64,000 nt of DNA from Shinisaurus crocodilurus (GCA_021292165.1 CM037878.1:5086804-5150803), one strand, 5' to 3'; positions 32,603-43,128 are shown, numbered from the stretch's first letter. Notes: generated from the letters alone by a model not told the origin. Translations and numbers: made by a program.

Positions 32603-33152
32603 TATATAATACAATCGAAGAGCCAAGTTTAAAAAAAGAAAAATAAAAAGTGAGGAAGAGAAGGGGGGGAAAAAACCCTCCTCTAGTAAAAGCTCAGATT
32701 TCAAGGCCTCTTGAATCACGTCTCTAACACAGCAGGCTTAGACTTCTTATCTGGTTGTTATGGAACTCATGAGTCATAAGTCATAACCAAAACATCCAGC
32801 AACAATCCCACAGCAGCCATCTCTTTTCTAGCAACTTTTTCACAGCCAAACTTTCATCAATAATAAAATTATTAAAAATGCAAATAGTGAGAAAGGATAG
32901 TCATAATAGAATACCTCCTTTCTTCTTCTTCTCCTTAATTAACTTTTTGCCCGAATTTTTTAGCCATTAAAGCCTCCAGCGTCTTGTGTTGTTCGCAACC
33001 TCCCTTCTTTTTAGTCCCGGAAAAAAGGAATTATCTCACCATAATATAGTCCTTAATTGCTGCAGTAGGAAACTCCCTTCGTCATAGATAGTTTGTAATC
33101 CATAAATCATTGGGAAATGAAGATTTTTTGCAGGCTAAGTGTCTTTTAAAGC
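32603..33152 (-). promoter_or_regulatory. L1 5' UTR and presumed internal promoter
   Basis: This is about 550 bp between the 5' border of the L1 and the ORF1 start. Full-length L1 copies carry their RNA polymerase II promoter here. The region is AT-rich with pyrimidine tracts and no recognisable tandem monomers. Promoter function is inferred from position only. Confidence 0.6.
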
Positions 33153-33173
33153 TCAAGAAAGATTTGGATTTCT
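33153..33173. repeat. L1 target-site duplication, right copy
   Basis: This 21-bp sequence is identical to 27704-27724 and borders the 5' end of the L1. Confidence 0.95.
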
Positions 33174-33633
33174 ATCAGAAATATGCACTCTAGCAGCTGA
33201 TAGTCTACATTCCAGAGCCACTACACTAGTGTCAAAATATCCTGAAGATCTTGAACCCCAGTTTGCAGATGAAATTGTACAGTTTTCATCTATTTTCAAA
33301 ATGTACCAATCTTCCACTGCAAATCAAGACATTCATGGGAGTCAAGAAACACAAATGTACAAGTTTATGATTGCACAATCTCTAGTCGGTGCATTTCCAA
33401 ATACATTTGTGACCCTCCGCATGTATTTGTGTTTAATGGTCAGCAACTGCAGTGGTGAGCGTTCATTTTCAGCATTAAAACGTGTGAAAAATGAACTAAG
33501 GTCTTCCATGGGTCAGGAGCATTTAAATGCGCTCTCTCTGTTGTGCATTGAAAATGGTTTGCTGAACGAGCTTAATCTTGATTCTACAATTGAGGAATTT
33601 GCAAGTAAAAAAGCAAGAAAAGTTAATGTGTAA
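33153..33633 (+). pseudogene. hAT transposase, 3' part with dimerisation domain
   Basis: The reading frame resumes in the same phase after the second copy of the L1 target duplication and runs to the stop at 33631-33633. It carries the hAT C-terminal dimerisation signature, SNCSGERSFSALKRVKNEL, followed by a leucine-rich helix and a basic tail. The apparent ATG at 33139 lies in L1 leader sequence and is not a real start. Apart from the L1 and the upstream stop, the C-terminal half is uninterrupted, so the element is not very old. Confidence 0.85.
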
Positions 33634-33790
33634 TTTTATTTTAATCTACCAGCTTGATTCATTTAGTTTAAATGCAGGTTAGAGTTCAGTGAATAACCTG
33701 TTTCTGTGTTTAAAACTAGTGGTTGCTATTTATTTCAAGAGTTACTCTCTGCACCATAATCATAACGCAGGCTGTATTGATTATGATGCT

Positions 33791-33792
<2 letters not shown>

Positions 33793-33831
<39 letters not shown>
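33793..33831. repeat. AAT trinucleotide microsatellite
   Basis: About 13 AAT units lie in the 3' non-coding part of the hAT element. Confidence 0.95.
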
Positions 33832-34130
33832 TTAAGGAACAATTTTTTATGAGCCAAACATCATACACTTATATTTAAATTATTTATATGGTTTATGTTT
33901 ATTTAAAAATGGTTGTGAATGTTCTATTTATAACAGTTTTATTGAGTTAACAAGCTTATTGTTTACAAAAAAAGAAATATTTTCAATATGTTTCTGTTTT
34001 GGCACTTTAATGGTAATTAAAATATTTAATTTGTTTTAATATAAAATTGCGTCTTCATTTTATTTATTTCCATAAACAGGCCCACCAAAATCCTCAGCAC
34101 CAGGCCCATAATGCTCTTAATCCGGCCCTG

Positions 34131-34138
34131 TTGATGAC
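34131..34138. repeat. hAT target-site duplication, right copy
   Basis: TTGATGAC directly follows the right inverted repeat and matches 25416-25423 in all eight positions. Confidence 0.93.
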
Positions 34139-34487
34139 TCTGCTAGAGTGATGGGTGGTGAAGGAAGCTGCCAAGCTATGAAGGATGTTGCAGAGAAGTT
34201 AAATCAATTCTCCTATTTGCTCTTCACCGTGGAAGGTACTGAAAATATACCAACAGCAAACCTGATATTGCTGTAGCAATAATGGTGGGTTAATGGTGTC
34301 TAGAGGGTGTGTTTGGGGGAGGGGGGATCAAAACAAAGTAACTCATTTATTTTGGCAGCATCAGACATTCCATGTCTTCTTTGGCCTGTCCTCCCAGCCC
34401 ACATTCTTTCATTCCATTTCCATTCTGCCCAATAACCAAAGTTCTCTGGACAGTTTACCAAAAAACAAACAAACAAACAAAAAAACC
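34139..34487. other. Flank of the hAT element
   Basis: The sequence continues the pre-insertion host site (GATGACTCTGCTAGAGTGATG). It may be an old LINE fragment. No gene was seen. Confidence 0.35.
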
Positions 34488-34492
34488 AGAAC

Positions 34493-35301
34493 TGTGAAGG
34501 ACCGCCACTGGTCCTTTTCCGTGAGTTCAGGAGTTAAAGGGTTAACTGGCAAGCACCAAAAGTCCTTCTCACGCCCCCTGGGTTATTTCAGGGCGACCGC
34601 ACTGGACTAGCACTGAATCAGAACAGCACAGGCTGACACTGACTAGATGCTTACATAAGTTTAATTGAGTGAAGCGGGTCAGGGAGATAAGGAATTCACA
34701 GTCAATTAAAACAGTCTATAAAAGTCAGAGCGTGAAACCGCAATACACATTTGAAAGCAATGAGGCTTGCAAAGGCACAGGCAGAATACTATACAAAATA
34801 AAAGACTCTAAGCATATTGTATCTGGCACCAAAGAACCTACCTAGCCAGTGGCTAGCAATTCAGTCAGACTTAAAGTATAATACCAAGTCGCCAGCTTGG
34901 GGTTGAGTCTCCCGGGTAGGCCTTAGCCGACGACCCGGTCCGTGCAGTCCCGCACCTTGTTCCCAACAAGTTCAATGGGGCTTGGGTTGTTCTTTTTACC
35001 CCCTCTCTCATCCCCTCCCCTCCCCTCGCTTCCGCCCCCTCCCTCTGGTGACAGGATGAAACTAGTCTTTTACTCAGCAGGGGTTGTGGAGGATCTTGGC
35101 GCCTTCATGGGTGCTTGAGGGCGCTTTAGGGTATTCTGCAGCTCTTTGAGACTGCCGGAGAAAGACCATTGTGGTGAATGTAAATGTGTCCCATTGGGGT
35201 GAATGGAAATGTGTTCCCCGGAGCTGAGCCTCTCTGACCGAGGCAGAGATTATGCAGGTGACTGGGCCGAAGTATGTGGTCCGTCAGGCTTTCTCTCCAC
35301 A
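34493..35301. mobile_element. Solo LTR of a second family
   Basis: The 809-bp element starts TGTGAAGGA, ends CTCTCCACA and is flanked exactly by AGAAC (34488-34492 and 35302-35306). It contains CTATAAAAG near 34715 and AATAAAA near 34797 on the plus strand, which could be a TATA box and a polyadenylation signal. No coding region or partner LTR is visible. Confidence 0.78.
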
Positions 35302-35481
35302 AGAACCCTAAAATACAAGAAAATAAAACATATATAACATCTTTACTATACGGAATGGTAAAACAATTTCAAACAGATAAAACAATAACAATAAAATACC
35401 AGGACCCAATAAAAACAACTCACATTAAAAAGCCCCATCAAATGCCTGGGAGCAGAAGGAAGTCTTAACCTGGCACTGACA

Positions 35482-35521
35482 AGCCCAAAAACATCTGGGG
35501 ACCCAAGGCTGGAGAACACTG
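35482..35521. mobile_element. Right end of a hAT MITE
   Basis: CCAAAAACATCTGGGGACCC is followed by AAGGCTGGAGAACACTG, the terminal 40 bp of the CAGTGTTCTCC family. Confidence 0.7.
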
Positions 35522-36247
35522 TCTTAGATTCTTGTCTCAGCCTCAGGGACCAACCCTGAGAGCCGAGAGCAAGAGTGCTCTGAGCATGCATGAAGTGCTT
35601 TCCCCTCTTCCAATACTCACATGTCAATGCACCAAGGACTAAGTGAATTGGGGGGTGTGACCTCTGGGTCAAAGCTCTGTCTTCCAGGGTGGCTTGACCT
35701 CCGCAATTCAGTTTTGAGAAGTGAACCACTGCTGCCCAAGGCCACTCACTGTTGCAATGCATTCTGCTTCCAAATGGCCTCACTCTCCAAGTAGACTTTT
35801 GGGGGAAGCCAAGTCAGCAGTTGATATCACAAGGCCAGACACGGAAGTCCATGTGTCCCACAGATGGTAAATCTCAACGCTTTTCAGGCTGGGAACAAAA
35901 GGCAAGGCGCTCCAATGAAAGGGAGAAAATGGGTAACGCTTCTCATGCAGGCGTCGGTAAATGCAAATTAGCCTGTCAAATAAAGAAGCTTTTCTCCTTA
36001 TAGCCAGGAGAACATTCCACAATTCCCTATCCTATATAACACAATCATCTCTTTTATGTCCTTTTTAAAAAGGCCCTTGCCATGCAGGAAGTATAATCTC
36101 CCCATTTTGCAGAACTAAATATACCGGAGGATTCTTTTTTTTAATAAAAACAAACAAACAAACCCATCTGTGATTTATTGTTCTCTTTCTCTTTACAATG
36201 GAAACAAATATGCAGTGCGAACTTCAAGGCTGGCATTGCAGCTAATC

Positions 36248-36248
<1 letters not shown>

Positions 36249-36281
<33 letters not shown>
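36249..36281. repeat. GT microsatellite
   Basis: About 16 GT units. Confidence 0.92.
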
Positions 36282-36285
<4 letters not shown>

Positions 36286-36584
36286 ATCAGCAGCTTGTGC
36301 TACAAGTGTGTTGCATCAAGCTTCCAGTGGTCCCACACTGCTAGGCCGTGGCTTCTTATTATTGCCAATTTGGCTGGCCTGCTGCCTGACCCCTGCAAAT
36401 CTCTGGCTAAGGGGCCTTGAGAGAAGCAAAGCATGTGAATGTTGCTTAACTGCTATGGGGACAGTCCCTGGGGGCAGCGGCTCACCTTCAGGGGTGGAGT
36501 TTGAGATGAGATTTCTGCACGCTGTGATCTGTGAGAGCAACACCCCTTAGAAGTTTTGAATGGGGGGAGAGGGAGAATCTAGCT

Positions 36585-36711
36585 CAACCTTCCCCGGCCT
36601 CACACCCTCCAGACCTTTTGGACTACAACTCCCATCAGCACCTGGCTGATGGTCAGGGATGATAGGAGTTGTAGTCCAAACATCTGGCGAGCCCTAGGTT
36701 GGGGAATGCTG
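36585..36711. mobile_element. Palindromic MITE of the CAGCCTTCCCC family
   Basis: It starts CAACCTTCCCCGGCC and ends GGTTGGGGAATGCTG. Inner arms are TTGGACTACAACTCCCATC and its inverse. The flanks ATCTAGCT and TTCTAGCT match at seven of eight positions, which supports a hAT-type insertion. Confidence 0.75.
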
Positions 36712-36789
36712 TTCTAGCTTGGTGCTGTGAGTGCAGCCTAGAGAAGGGTTTCATGGATATTATGAAAAATATACTAGGTTTAATTCACC

Positions 36790-37165
36790 TATTTATTACC
36801 TTTATATCTTGCCTTTTTTTCCTGCAAGGAACCCAAGGCGGCTTACATAATCCTCCTCCTCTCCATCTTATCCTCACAACAACCCTGTGAGGTAGGCAAG
36901 GGCGGCTGAGAGTCAATGACTGGCCCCAAGTCCCCCAGTGAGCTTCATGGCCGAGTGGGGACTAGAACCCGGATCTCCCAAGTCCCAGTCCAACACTCTA
37001 ACCCAGGGCTCTCCACCCTTGGGTCCCCAGATGTTGCTGGCCTACAGCTCCCAGCATACCCAGCCAGCATGGCTAACGGCAAGGGATTCTGGGAGCTGTA
37101 GTCCAGCAACATCTGGGGACCCAAGGTTGGAGAGCCCTTCTCTAACCACTGTGCAACACTGTCTC
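36790..37165 (-). mobile_element. MIR-type SINE split by a MITE
   Basis: It has the same reversed order as 11786-12025. The head is interrupted after CCAGTCCAACACTCTAACC by the MITE 37004-37139 and resumes with CTCTAACCACTGTGCAACAC. Confidence 0.85.
37004..37139. mobile_element. Palindromic hAT MITE inside a SINE
   Basis: It has the same length (136 bp) and subfamily as 19232-19367. The exact 8-bp duplication CTCTAACC lies at 36996-37003 and 37140-37147. The flanks belong to one MIR-type SINE. Confidence 0.9.
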
Positions 37166-37411
37166 TACTTATTGAGTTATTTGCTTATATGGCTGCCCGT
37201 CAATGTATGTTCTCTGGGCAGATTACAATTGCCTGATTTGTTCTCATCCCAGCATTATTTTGCCTAGACTCCTTTCATCACCTACTAAAATGTTGCCTTT
37301 TTCATCTTTGTACATTCTTGGACTCTTACAGCAAGCTCTCTTTACCTTCTGATCTTAACTCCTTTGTCTTACCTATATGTAGCTCTCAGGATTAAAAGAG
37401 GAGACAATAAA

Positions 37412-38072
37412 TGTTGGAGCGTGAGCAGAGTGTGTGCGGGTTGGGAGATTTAAAATCCTGTCTGTGTGCTAGCAGACGCCTGAAATTCCACACACAGATC
37501 TTCCAGATCTCACCTCCCCCCGGCGCAGCGTGCAGCGTGTTGTGCCAGCAAGACCAGCCCAGTCGGCCTTGTCAGACTGCTTCCAGCTTCCAGCTTCCCC
37601 GTTGCAGATTAATCCATGGAGTCAGGAAACACTCTGTAACACCACAGGTCTAATTCTACCTGTTTATTCACTTAGCAAGTAAAGTTCTACAGAGTATACA
37701 TTTCCTAGTTACAGTCCATGTGCAGAGTATAAATGCATAGCAAGCATTACATCCAGTGGAGTAAGTTGAGCTTCACTCCACCTCAGCAAAGACATTACAT
37801 TGTTGCAGTAACAAAGTCTAGCAAGAAGAACCAAGAAGAAGAGAGAAAGCAGTCCAGCTTCTCTCTAAGACAGCTTCAGACAGAAAACAAGTTAGCACGT
37901 CATCAGAACATACAAACCATGTGACCAGCTCATATTGTTTCTCACAGTCTAGTTTCCCATGCGAAAACACGAGATTCCAGAAAGACATAACAAACCTGTT
38001 TACCTCGCCATTCTGTCCCTTCCATGTGTAAACAATGTGCTACAGCTGGTGAAAGTGATACATATCACAACA
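37412..38072 (-). mobile_element. Solo LTR with 5-bp duplication
   Basis: The 661-bp element starts TGTTGG, ends CACAACA and is flanked exactly by ATAAA (37407-37411 and 38073-38077). On the minus strand GAATAAACAGGTAGAATTAG is a polyadenylation signal followed by sequence shared with 57725-58348, giving the orientation. No internal genes or second LTR are nearby, so this is a solo LTR left by recombination. Five-bp duplications fit Gypsy-type or class III endogenous retrovirus elements. The lineage cannot be decided from an LTR alone. Confidence 0.85.
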
Positions 38073-38273
38073 ATAAATTCAGATTAGAAGCAGGAGGAGG
38101 CTAGTTAGTTAGGTAGTAACAGCCTTCTAGCTAGTAACAGCTAGAAACAGTTATCTTTATGATGTTGAAGTGAATGACAAGAAAATAAATATTTTTGAAA
38201 TAAATAGGAGTTCAAAGTGATCAATTAGAAAGCAGACCCATGGATCAATGCAGCGGTATAAACTTATCTAAAG

Positions 38274-38345
38274 CAGCCTTCCTCAACCTGGTACTCTCCA
38301 GATGTGTTGCACTACAACTCCCATCATTCCCAGCCAGCATGGCTA
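38274..38345. mobile_element. Left half of a CAGCCTTCCCC-type MITE
   Basis: GCAGCCTTCCTCAACCTGG, CTACAACTCCCATCATTCC and CAGCCAGCATGGCT are present. The right arm is missing. Confidence 0.65.
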
Positions 38346-38349
38346 TCTT

Positions 38350-39415
38350 AATGTGAACTTACCCAACCCGCATTTCCCAAACAAATAGACAAACAGGAAT
38401 GCCATTATACTTTGATATTCACACTTTTCTGAACTTTATGAAGGAGTTCTCCAATCAAAAAATGCATACAAAAATGCATATATGAAGGGAAAGTGCTTGC
38501 AAAAGGCATCTATATGACTAAAAATGATGTTAAAAAATGCATCATGTCAGGGAAAGTTGCTTGAAAAATGCATATATTGATGCAAAATTTCATACAAAAA
38601 TATGTATATTATGAGGTGTATGTGTGTGTGTGTGTGCGCGCGCGCGCTCTCTCGGACATCTAAAAAATTGCAAACTGATGTGAAAATGCCAAAATTATGC
38701 GGAGGGAAATTGCAAACTCTTGTGAAAATGGGGCAAAACAAACCTGAGACTAGAAAGATGAGAAACTGAGTGAAACCAAATCTGACAGATCCATGCATCC
38801 CTAATTTCTGTGGGAACTTAACTTACAAGGTTCCAGCAGGAGGCTAGCATGCTGGATATTTAGGTGAGTCTAGCCGTGCCTGGGAAAAGGGGAAGCTTCT
38901 CCATCCCTTTCCCTAGACCACATTTTAGGAGGAGAGTAGGAAGGTCTCCCTCAGTCACCCCCTCCCAGGGCCCCACAACTATGACCAGGTACAACAGGTT
39001 AGCCCCAAAGGTGATCTGCATCCTACCCATGGGTTTTACCAGTGATCATAAAGTTGCTTCGGGTTCGGGGTGCTCCTCAACATCATCCCTACCTGTTCAG
39101 TTATCTGTGCCTACCTGCCGTGTGACCAAAATTCACCTAATTAACATTCGCCACGGCTCCTTCTCCAACCAGGTCAATCAGTCAAAAGATTTTTTTAAAA
39201 ATCCTACTCATCCCAAAAGTAGAAAAGCCAATCTTGCATCAATACAAAGGGAAGGTGGGTGGGTGCCGGAAACCAAGAGGCAGGTCTTGGTCAGGGCAGA
39301 GCCAGCTTATATATATATAGCATCCCAGATTGTATAATATAGTGATCACATATGTCTGCCTCTCAAGGGGTTTTGTTGTGTATGTGTGGGGGTTGGTATA
39401 CAATTAATTGCCAGT
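38350..39415. other. Stretch with degenerate AAAATGCATA repeats
   Basis: 38455-38600 repeats AAAAATGCATA-like words irregularly, suggesting an old short-period repeat. The 157-codon ORF at 38864-39337 shows no family signature. Confidence 0.4.
38610..38655. repeat. GT/CG/CT compound microsatellite
   Basis: GT units, then a CG run, then CT units. Confidence 0.85.
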
Positions 39416-39419
39416 ACAA

Positions 39420-39959
39420 TCTATATACAGTAATGCCTTGGATTGCAAGTAACTTGGTTTGAGAGCGTTTTGCAAGACAAGCAAATTTTTAAATATTTAT
39501 TTAATTATTATTATTTTTACTTGATATACAAGCGACGTCTTGCAATACAAGTACTGTAGTATGGCTTAAATTAAAAATCTCTGTACAATTTTTGGGGCGG
39601 GGGATTTCGTTTTGATATAAGCATGTTTTGGATTACAAGCACGTTTCCGGAACGAATTATGCTCTCAATGCAAGGCATGACTGTATATAAAAGAAGGTGT
39701 CCTGACTGACTGACTGACTGACTGACTGACTCATCAACGCCCAGCTCAAACCGTTTAATCTAGGAACGTGAAATTTTGAAGGGACATTGCTTTTATGATG
39801 TAGACCCCCCCCCCCCCACTAAAGAAGGATTTTGGGAAACCCAGCCTAAACATTACACTTACAGTCAGAGACACTGCATCTTTTCCATACATGTTTCTTT
39901 TAAAAACAATTATACCAAATCCTAAAATCCACGCGAGCGCAGCCGCAGGCAACAGCTAG
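39420..39959 (+). mobile_element. Non-autonomous Helitron with nested Tigger
   Basis: It starts TC at 39420-39421 and ends CTAG at 39956-39959, between host A and T as Helitrons require. Diagnostic blocks are the repeated CTGACTGACTGACTG then CATCAACGCCCAGCTCAAAC (39696-39750), and the 3' end CCACGCGAGCGCAGCCGCAGG followed by CAACAG. About 282 bp remain after removing the Tigger element at 39428-39683. No Rep-helicase gene is present. Confidence 0.82.
39428..39683. mobile_element. Tigger-like mariner MITE in a Helitron
   Basis: It is a 256-bp element with ends CAGTAATGCCTTGGATTGC and CAAGGCATGACTG, flanked by TA (39426-39427 and 39684-39685). It shares its interior with 54857-55109. It lies six bases inside the 5' end of the Helitron. 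Confidence 0.88.
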
Positions 39960-40307
39960 TAGCTCTATACAGATTCAGACCACATGGGAGGGTACACGCA
40001 TTTACAATGGGGAAGGCCTTTAACCCTGACTTCGGAATGCCCTCGCAAAGGAGATATGCTTGGTGCCAACTGTGTTTTCTTGCTGGCACCAAATTGACAG
40101 ATGCCCTTGCCCCCTGGCATTGCAACTTATTAATATTTTAGAACATTATCATTTTTTTTAAAAAAAACCCAATTTAATTGTTTAAACTTAATTGATTGTT
40201 GCATATTTGTTTGTTTTACTGGTTGAAGAGTTGTTGTTGTTTTGCCTTTTAATTTGTAACTGTATGGTTATTATACTGGATTTGTTTTTGTAGTACTAGT
40301 ATCATTA
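39960..40307. other. Stretch without recognised gene
   Basis: T/A-rich right flank of the Helitron. Nothing recognised. Confidence 0.4.
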
Positions 40308-40510
40308 TTACATTTATATCCTGCCCTTTTTTTCTCTTGCAAGGCGGCTTGCATGGTCCTCCTCCTCTCCATTTTATCCCCCCAAGAACCCTGAGAGTCC
40401 AGTGACTGTCCCAAAGGCACCCAGTGAGCTTCATGGCCAAGTGGGGACTAGAACCCGGATCTCCTGAGTCCCAGTCCAACACTCTCACCACAGCACCACA
40501 CTGGCTCAAC
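40308..40510 (-). mobile_element. MIR-type tRNA-derived SINE
   Basis: GCAAGGCGGCTTGCATGG, CTTCATGGCCAAGTGGGGAC, TAGAACCCGGATCTCCTGAG and CAACACTCTCACCACAGCAC are present. It has small internal deletions. Confidence 0.8.
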
Positions 40511-40799
40511 ATTATACACAATATTAAAGAATTTATGTGGATCCCTTGTGGATGAAGCGTGGTTTATATGTGTTAAAAATAAATAAATAAAATGCACAGC
40601 TCTTGGTTTGCTGAGCAACTTATGATTGAGCTATTCCTCTGACAAGGTTGCTACACGTGTTGTTCTCTGGGGATCCCCTGTCTGCTGAAGGAGTACCTGT
40701 TTGCTGCCACTTTTGCTCTTCTTGTATATTTGTAAATCAACAACTATTACCCAGATGCCTCCAGTTCTGTTTTTTATCCAAAGGGAACTTAACTCCCTT

Positions 40800-41374
40800 C
40801 CGGAAGACGGTCTGGAAGCTTCAGCTGGTACAGAACGCGGCGGCTCGCCTGATTAAGGGCAGCCGCCGGCGTGATCACATCACGCCAGTGCTTAATGAGT
40901 TGCACTGGCTACCAGTTGCTTGCCGAGCCGAATTCAGGGTGTTGGTTTTGACCTTTAAAACCCTACACGGCTCCGGCCCAGCTTATCTCAAGGAGCGCCT
41001 CCAGCAACATCAAGTAGGCCGCTCAACAAGGTCTGCCACGGACGGCCTTCTCCTTATCCCATCAGCCAGAGCAGCCAGGCTGGTGGGGACTAGGAAGAGG
41101 GCCTTCTCTGTGGCGGCCCCCACATTATGGAACTCCCTCCCTAGTGACCTTCGCCATGCCCCCTCCGTGATGAGCTTCCGCCGTGCATTAAAAACATGGC
41201 TGTTCAGGCGGGAATATGGGGTGGGTTAGGTTTTTAATGAGAATTTTTTATATTGTTTTAATTATTATGTTTTATTGTGTTTTATTGTATTTTAATTGTA
41301 CATCGCCCAGGGTGGCCGGGTGGCCGGCCAGATGGGCGATTGATAAATATAATAAATAAATAAATAAATAAATA
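40800..41374 (+). pseudogene. L2 LINE 3' end, open frame
   Basis: This is the same L2 family as 22527-23346, in the opposite orientation and nearly identical. The frame from about 40800 reads KLQLVQNAAARLIKGSRRRD, then KTLHGSGPAYLKERL, and ends TWLFRREYGVG at 41229. The 3' UTR has GGTGGCCGG and CCAGATGGGCGATTGATAAA followed by ATAA repeats. The open frame extends upstream only by chance. Confidence 0.88.
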
Positions 41375-41422
41375 ACTCAGAAGATCTGACCTTGAAACTT
41401 CCTCCTACTTGGGGAAGCACAT

Positions 41423-41467
<45 letters not shown>

Positions 41468-41468
41468 T
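41423..41468. repeat. ATC trinucleotide microsatellite
   Basis: About 15 uninterrupted ATC units just after an L2 tail. Confidence 0.95.
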
Positions 41469-41469
41469 C

Positions 41470-41870
41470 ATTTATTTCATTTTCATTTATTAGATTTCTA
41501 TACTGCCCAATAGCCAAAGCTCTCTGGGTTGTTTACAAAGATTAAAACCTTAAAAATACATTATAAAAACCATATACACACAAACGTGTCAACATAGAAC
41601 ACAGAGACACACACACACATATATCTAAAAGCAATTTTAAACAGTCAACAAGGAAAAATTCAAGGCCTGATTAAAAACCTCATCATATGCTGCCAGTGCC
41701 AAATGCCTGAGAGAAGAGGAAGATCTCAACCTGGTGCCAAAAAGATAACAATGTTGGTGCCAGGTGGGCCTTGTCAGGAAGATCATTCCATAATTGGGGG
41801 GGAGACACCACTGAGAAGGCCCTCTCCCTTGCTGGCATCTTCTGAGCCTCCCTGGGGGAGGGCCTTTTAT
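41470..41870 (-). mobile_element. L2 LINE 3' end, diverged
   Basis: TTTCTATACTGCCCAATAGCC with AAAGCTCTCTGGGTTGTTTA is the reversed 3' UTR of the second L2 subfamily. It is followed by decayed C-terminal coding sequence (TTGGTGCCAGGTGGGCC). Confidence 0.7.
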
Positions 41871-42044
41871 TTCATCTACTTATTATTCTTCAGGAAACAT
41901 GAATCCCAGCTGGAATGGCCGGTATCCAGGATTTTATATCTCATGGGTCAGAGCAATCCTATTGCATGGCTCGGGGGTGGAGCAGGAGCATTCTGTAGCC
42001 GAACAACTGCAACTTCCAAACCCAGCCATGGAGAGAGGTTAGCC

Positions 42045-42395
42045 GGGGCTTATTTTCTGAGTGCCTTCTCTGTGGTAGCCCCCCAACTCTGGAACAAGCT
42101 CCCTGCTGAGGCCCGCCTGGTACCAACTCTACAATCTTTTTGGTGCCAGGTTAATACTGCCCTCTATATTGAGGCTTTCAACTCTAAATAGTGCATGGTG
42201 GGGTGGTTACTTTTTAATTAGTCTCATTGCATTTCTCGTTTTATCTATGTATGTCATTTTTTAAATCTGGTTTTTACATTTTGTGTAATGTTTTTATTGT
42301 ATATTGTATTATGTGTTTTTATGGATTGTTGTGAACCAGCCCAGAGAGCTTCGGCTGTTGGGCGGTATATAAATAAAATTAATGATAATTAATAA
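42045..42395 (+). mobile_element. L2 LINE 3' end, diverged
   Basis: The sequence encodes SAFSVVAPQLWNKLPAEARL (42056 onward). It is followed by a 3' UTR ending GAGAGCTTCGGCTGTTGGGC, then GGTATATAAATAAAATTAAT. It is the second L2 subfamily, in opposite orientation to 41470-41870. Confidence 0.78.
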
Positions 42396-42813
42396 TAATT
42401 TTCATTGTTTCTTCTTCTTTCCCTCCCATTGACTCCAATGGGAGGGAAGTACCTACACCAGAGTGTGGTTAAGAGCCCTTGTTTGGGGTGTATGTGTCCG
42501 AGACATGAGTGGGCTTTGGATCCTGCACAACCAAGGATGCCCCATAGCGTCTCCCAGCATGCTCTTTTTTGGCCTGTACCACCACCATTCAATGCCAGCG
42601 GAGCTTTCGGTCGGCATGCAAAGAGGTCCTCCAGGAGTGTTCAGTGCTGTGCCATTGGTAGAGCAGCCTGTGCATCCCTCCCTATAGCTCCTCAGCCAGC
42701 CTTTGGGTGGCTTCAGGGCTGCAGCCTGAATCTGGGAATATATTGTTGCTTTTGAGCAAGAAAAAATATTGCTTGCATTTTTGCTGTCATTAGTATTATT
42801 ATTTGATGATGAT

Positions 42814-42893
42814 GAAGAAGAAGAAGAAGAAGAAGAAGAAGAAGAAGAAGAAGAAGAAGAAGAAGAAGAAGAAGAAGAAGAAGAAGAAGAAGA
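42814..42893. repeat. Long GAA trinucleotide microsatellite
   Basis: About 26 uninterrupted GAA units, preceded by GAT units. It is the longest perfect triplet array in the window. Frames through it read as poly-serine or poly-leucine and are not genes. Confidence 0.95.
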
Positions 42894-43105
42894 CTGTACC
42901 GGGGAAAATAATGGCTCTGACATGACATTACCATATTGAGGGCGGAAAAGGAATTTTTAATTACTGTTATTCTGCCATGCCTTTGATCTGTTTTAACCTC
43001 CTACTGTGGCAATATGTATTTGAACGGGTTCTGTTGTTTTTTTTGCCTCTCTCATTATGCTGTTTTAATTATTTAATTGATGGATTGCATTTGTTTTCAT
43101 CTATT

Positions 43106-43128
43106 TGTGTGTGTGTGTGTGTGTGTGT
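43106..43128. repeat. GT microsatellite
   Basis: About 11 GT units. Confidence 0.9.

Larger units (their letters stand above)
27725..33152 (-). mobile_element. Full-length LINE-1 (L1) insertion
   Basis: A 5428-bp insertion on the minus strand is flanked by a perfect 21-bp duplication (27704-27724 and 33153-33173), which begins TCAAGAAAG and ends GGATTTCT. The minus-strand order is a roughly 550-bp 5' leader, ORF1, a 39-bp gap, ORF2, a short 3' UTR and an A-rich tail, seen on the plus strand as T runs from 27725 to about 27750. Both ORFs are open. Long exact duplications plus intact ORFs indicate a recent L1 insertion. It interrupts the hAT transposase gene, so it postdates that element. Confidence 0.95.
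25424..34130 (+). mobile_element. hAT DNA transposon with nested L1 and foreign-looking insert
   Basis: The ends are perfect 16-bp inverted repeats beginning CAGGGCCGG (25424-25439 and 34115-34130). They are flanked by the exact 8-bp duplication TTGATGAC (25416-25423 and 34131-34138), which is the hAT signature. Inside, in order, are about 80-100 bp of terminal sequence, roughly 1 kb of unrelated DNA with a candidate signal-peptide exon and a GT microsatellite, a MITE fragment, a decayed transposase gene, an inserted 5.4-kb L1, the end of the transposase gene and an AT-rich 3' region with an AAT microsatellite. Without the L1 and its duplicated target the element would be about 3.3 kb. The exact duplication shows that the two ends moved as one unit. 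Confidence 0.93.
35307..36584. other. Stretch without recognised gene
   Basis: Contains a MITE end (35482-35521) and a GT microsatellite. Otherwise unique-looking. Confidence 0.4.

Noticed and set aside
39696..39732. CTGACTGACTGA array as an independent microsatellite or CRISPR-like repeat
   Set aside because: This block is a standard part of the Helitron 5' region, and there are no spacers.
42453..42934. ORFs with long poly-serine or poly-leucine tracts
   Set aside because: They are translations of the GAA microsatellite.
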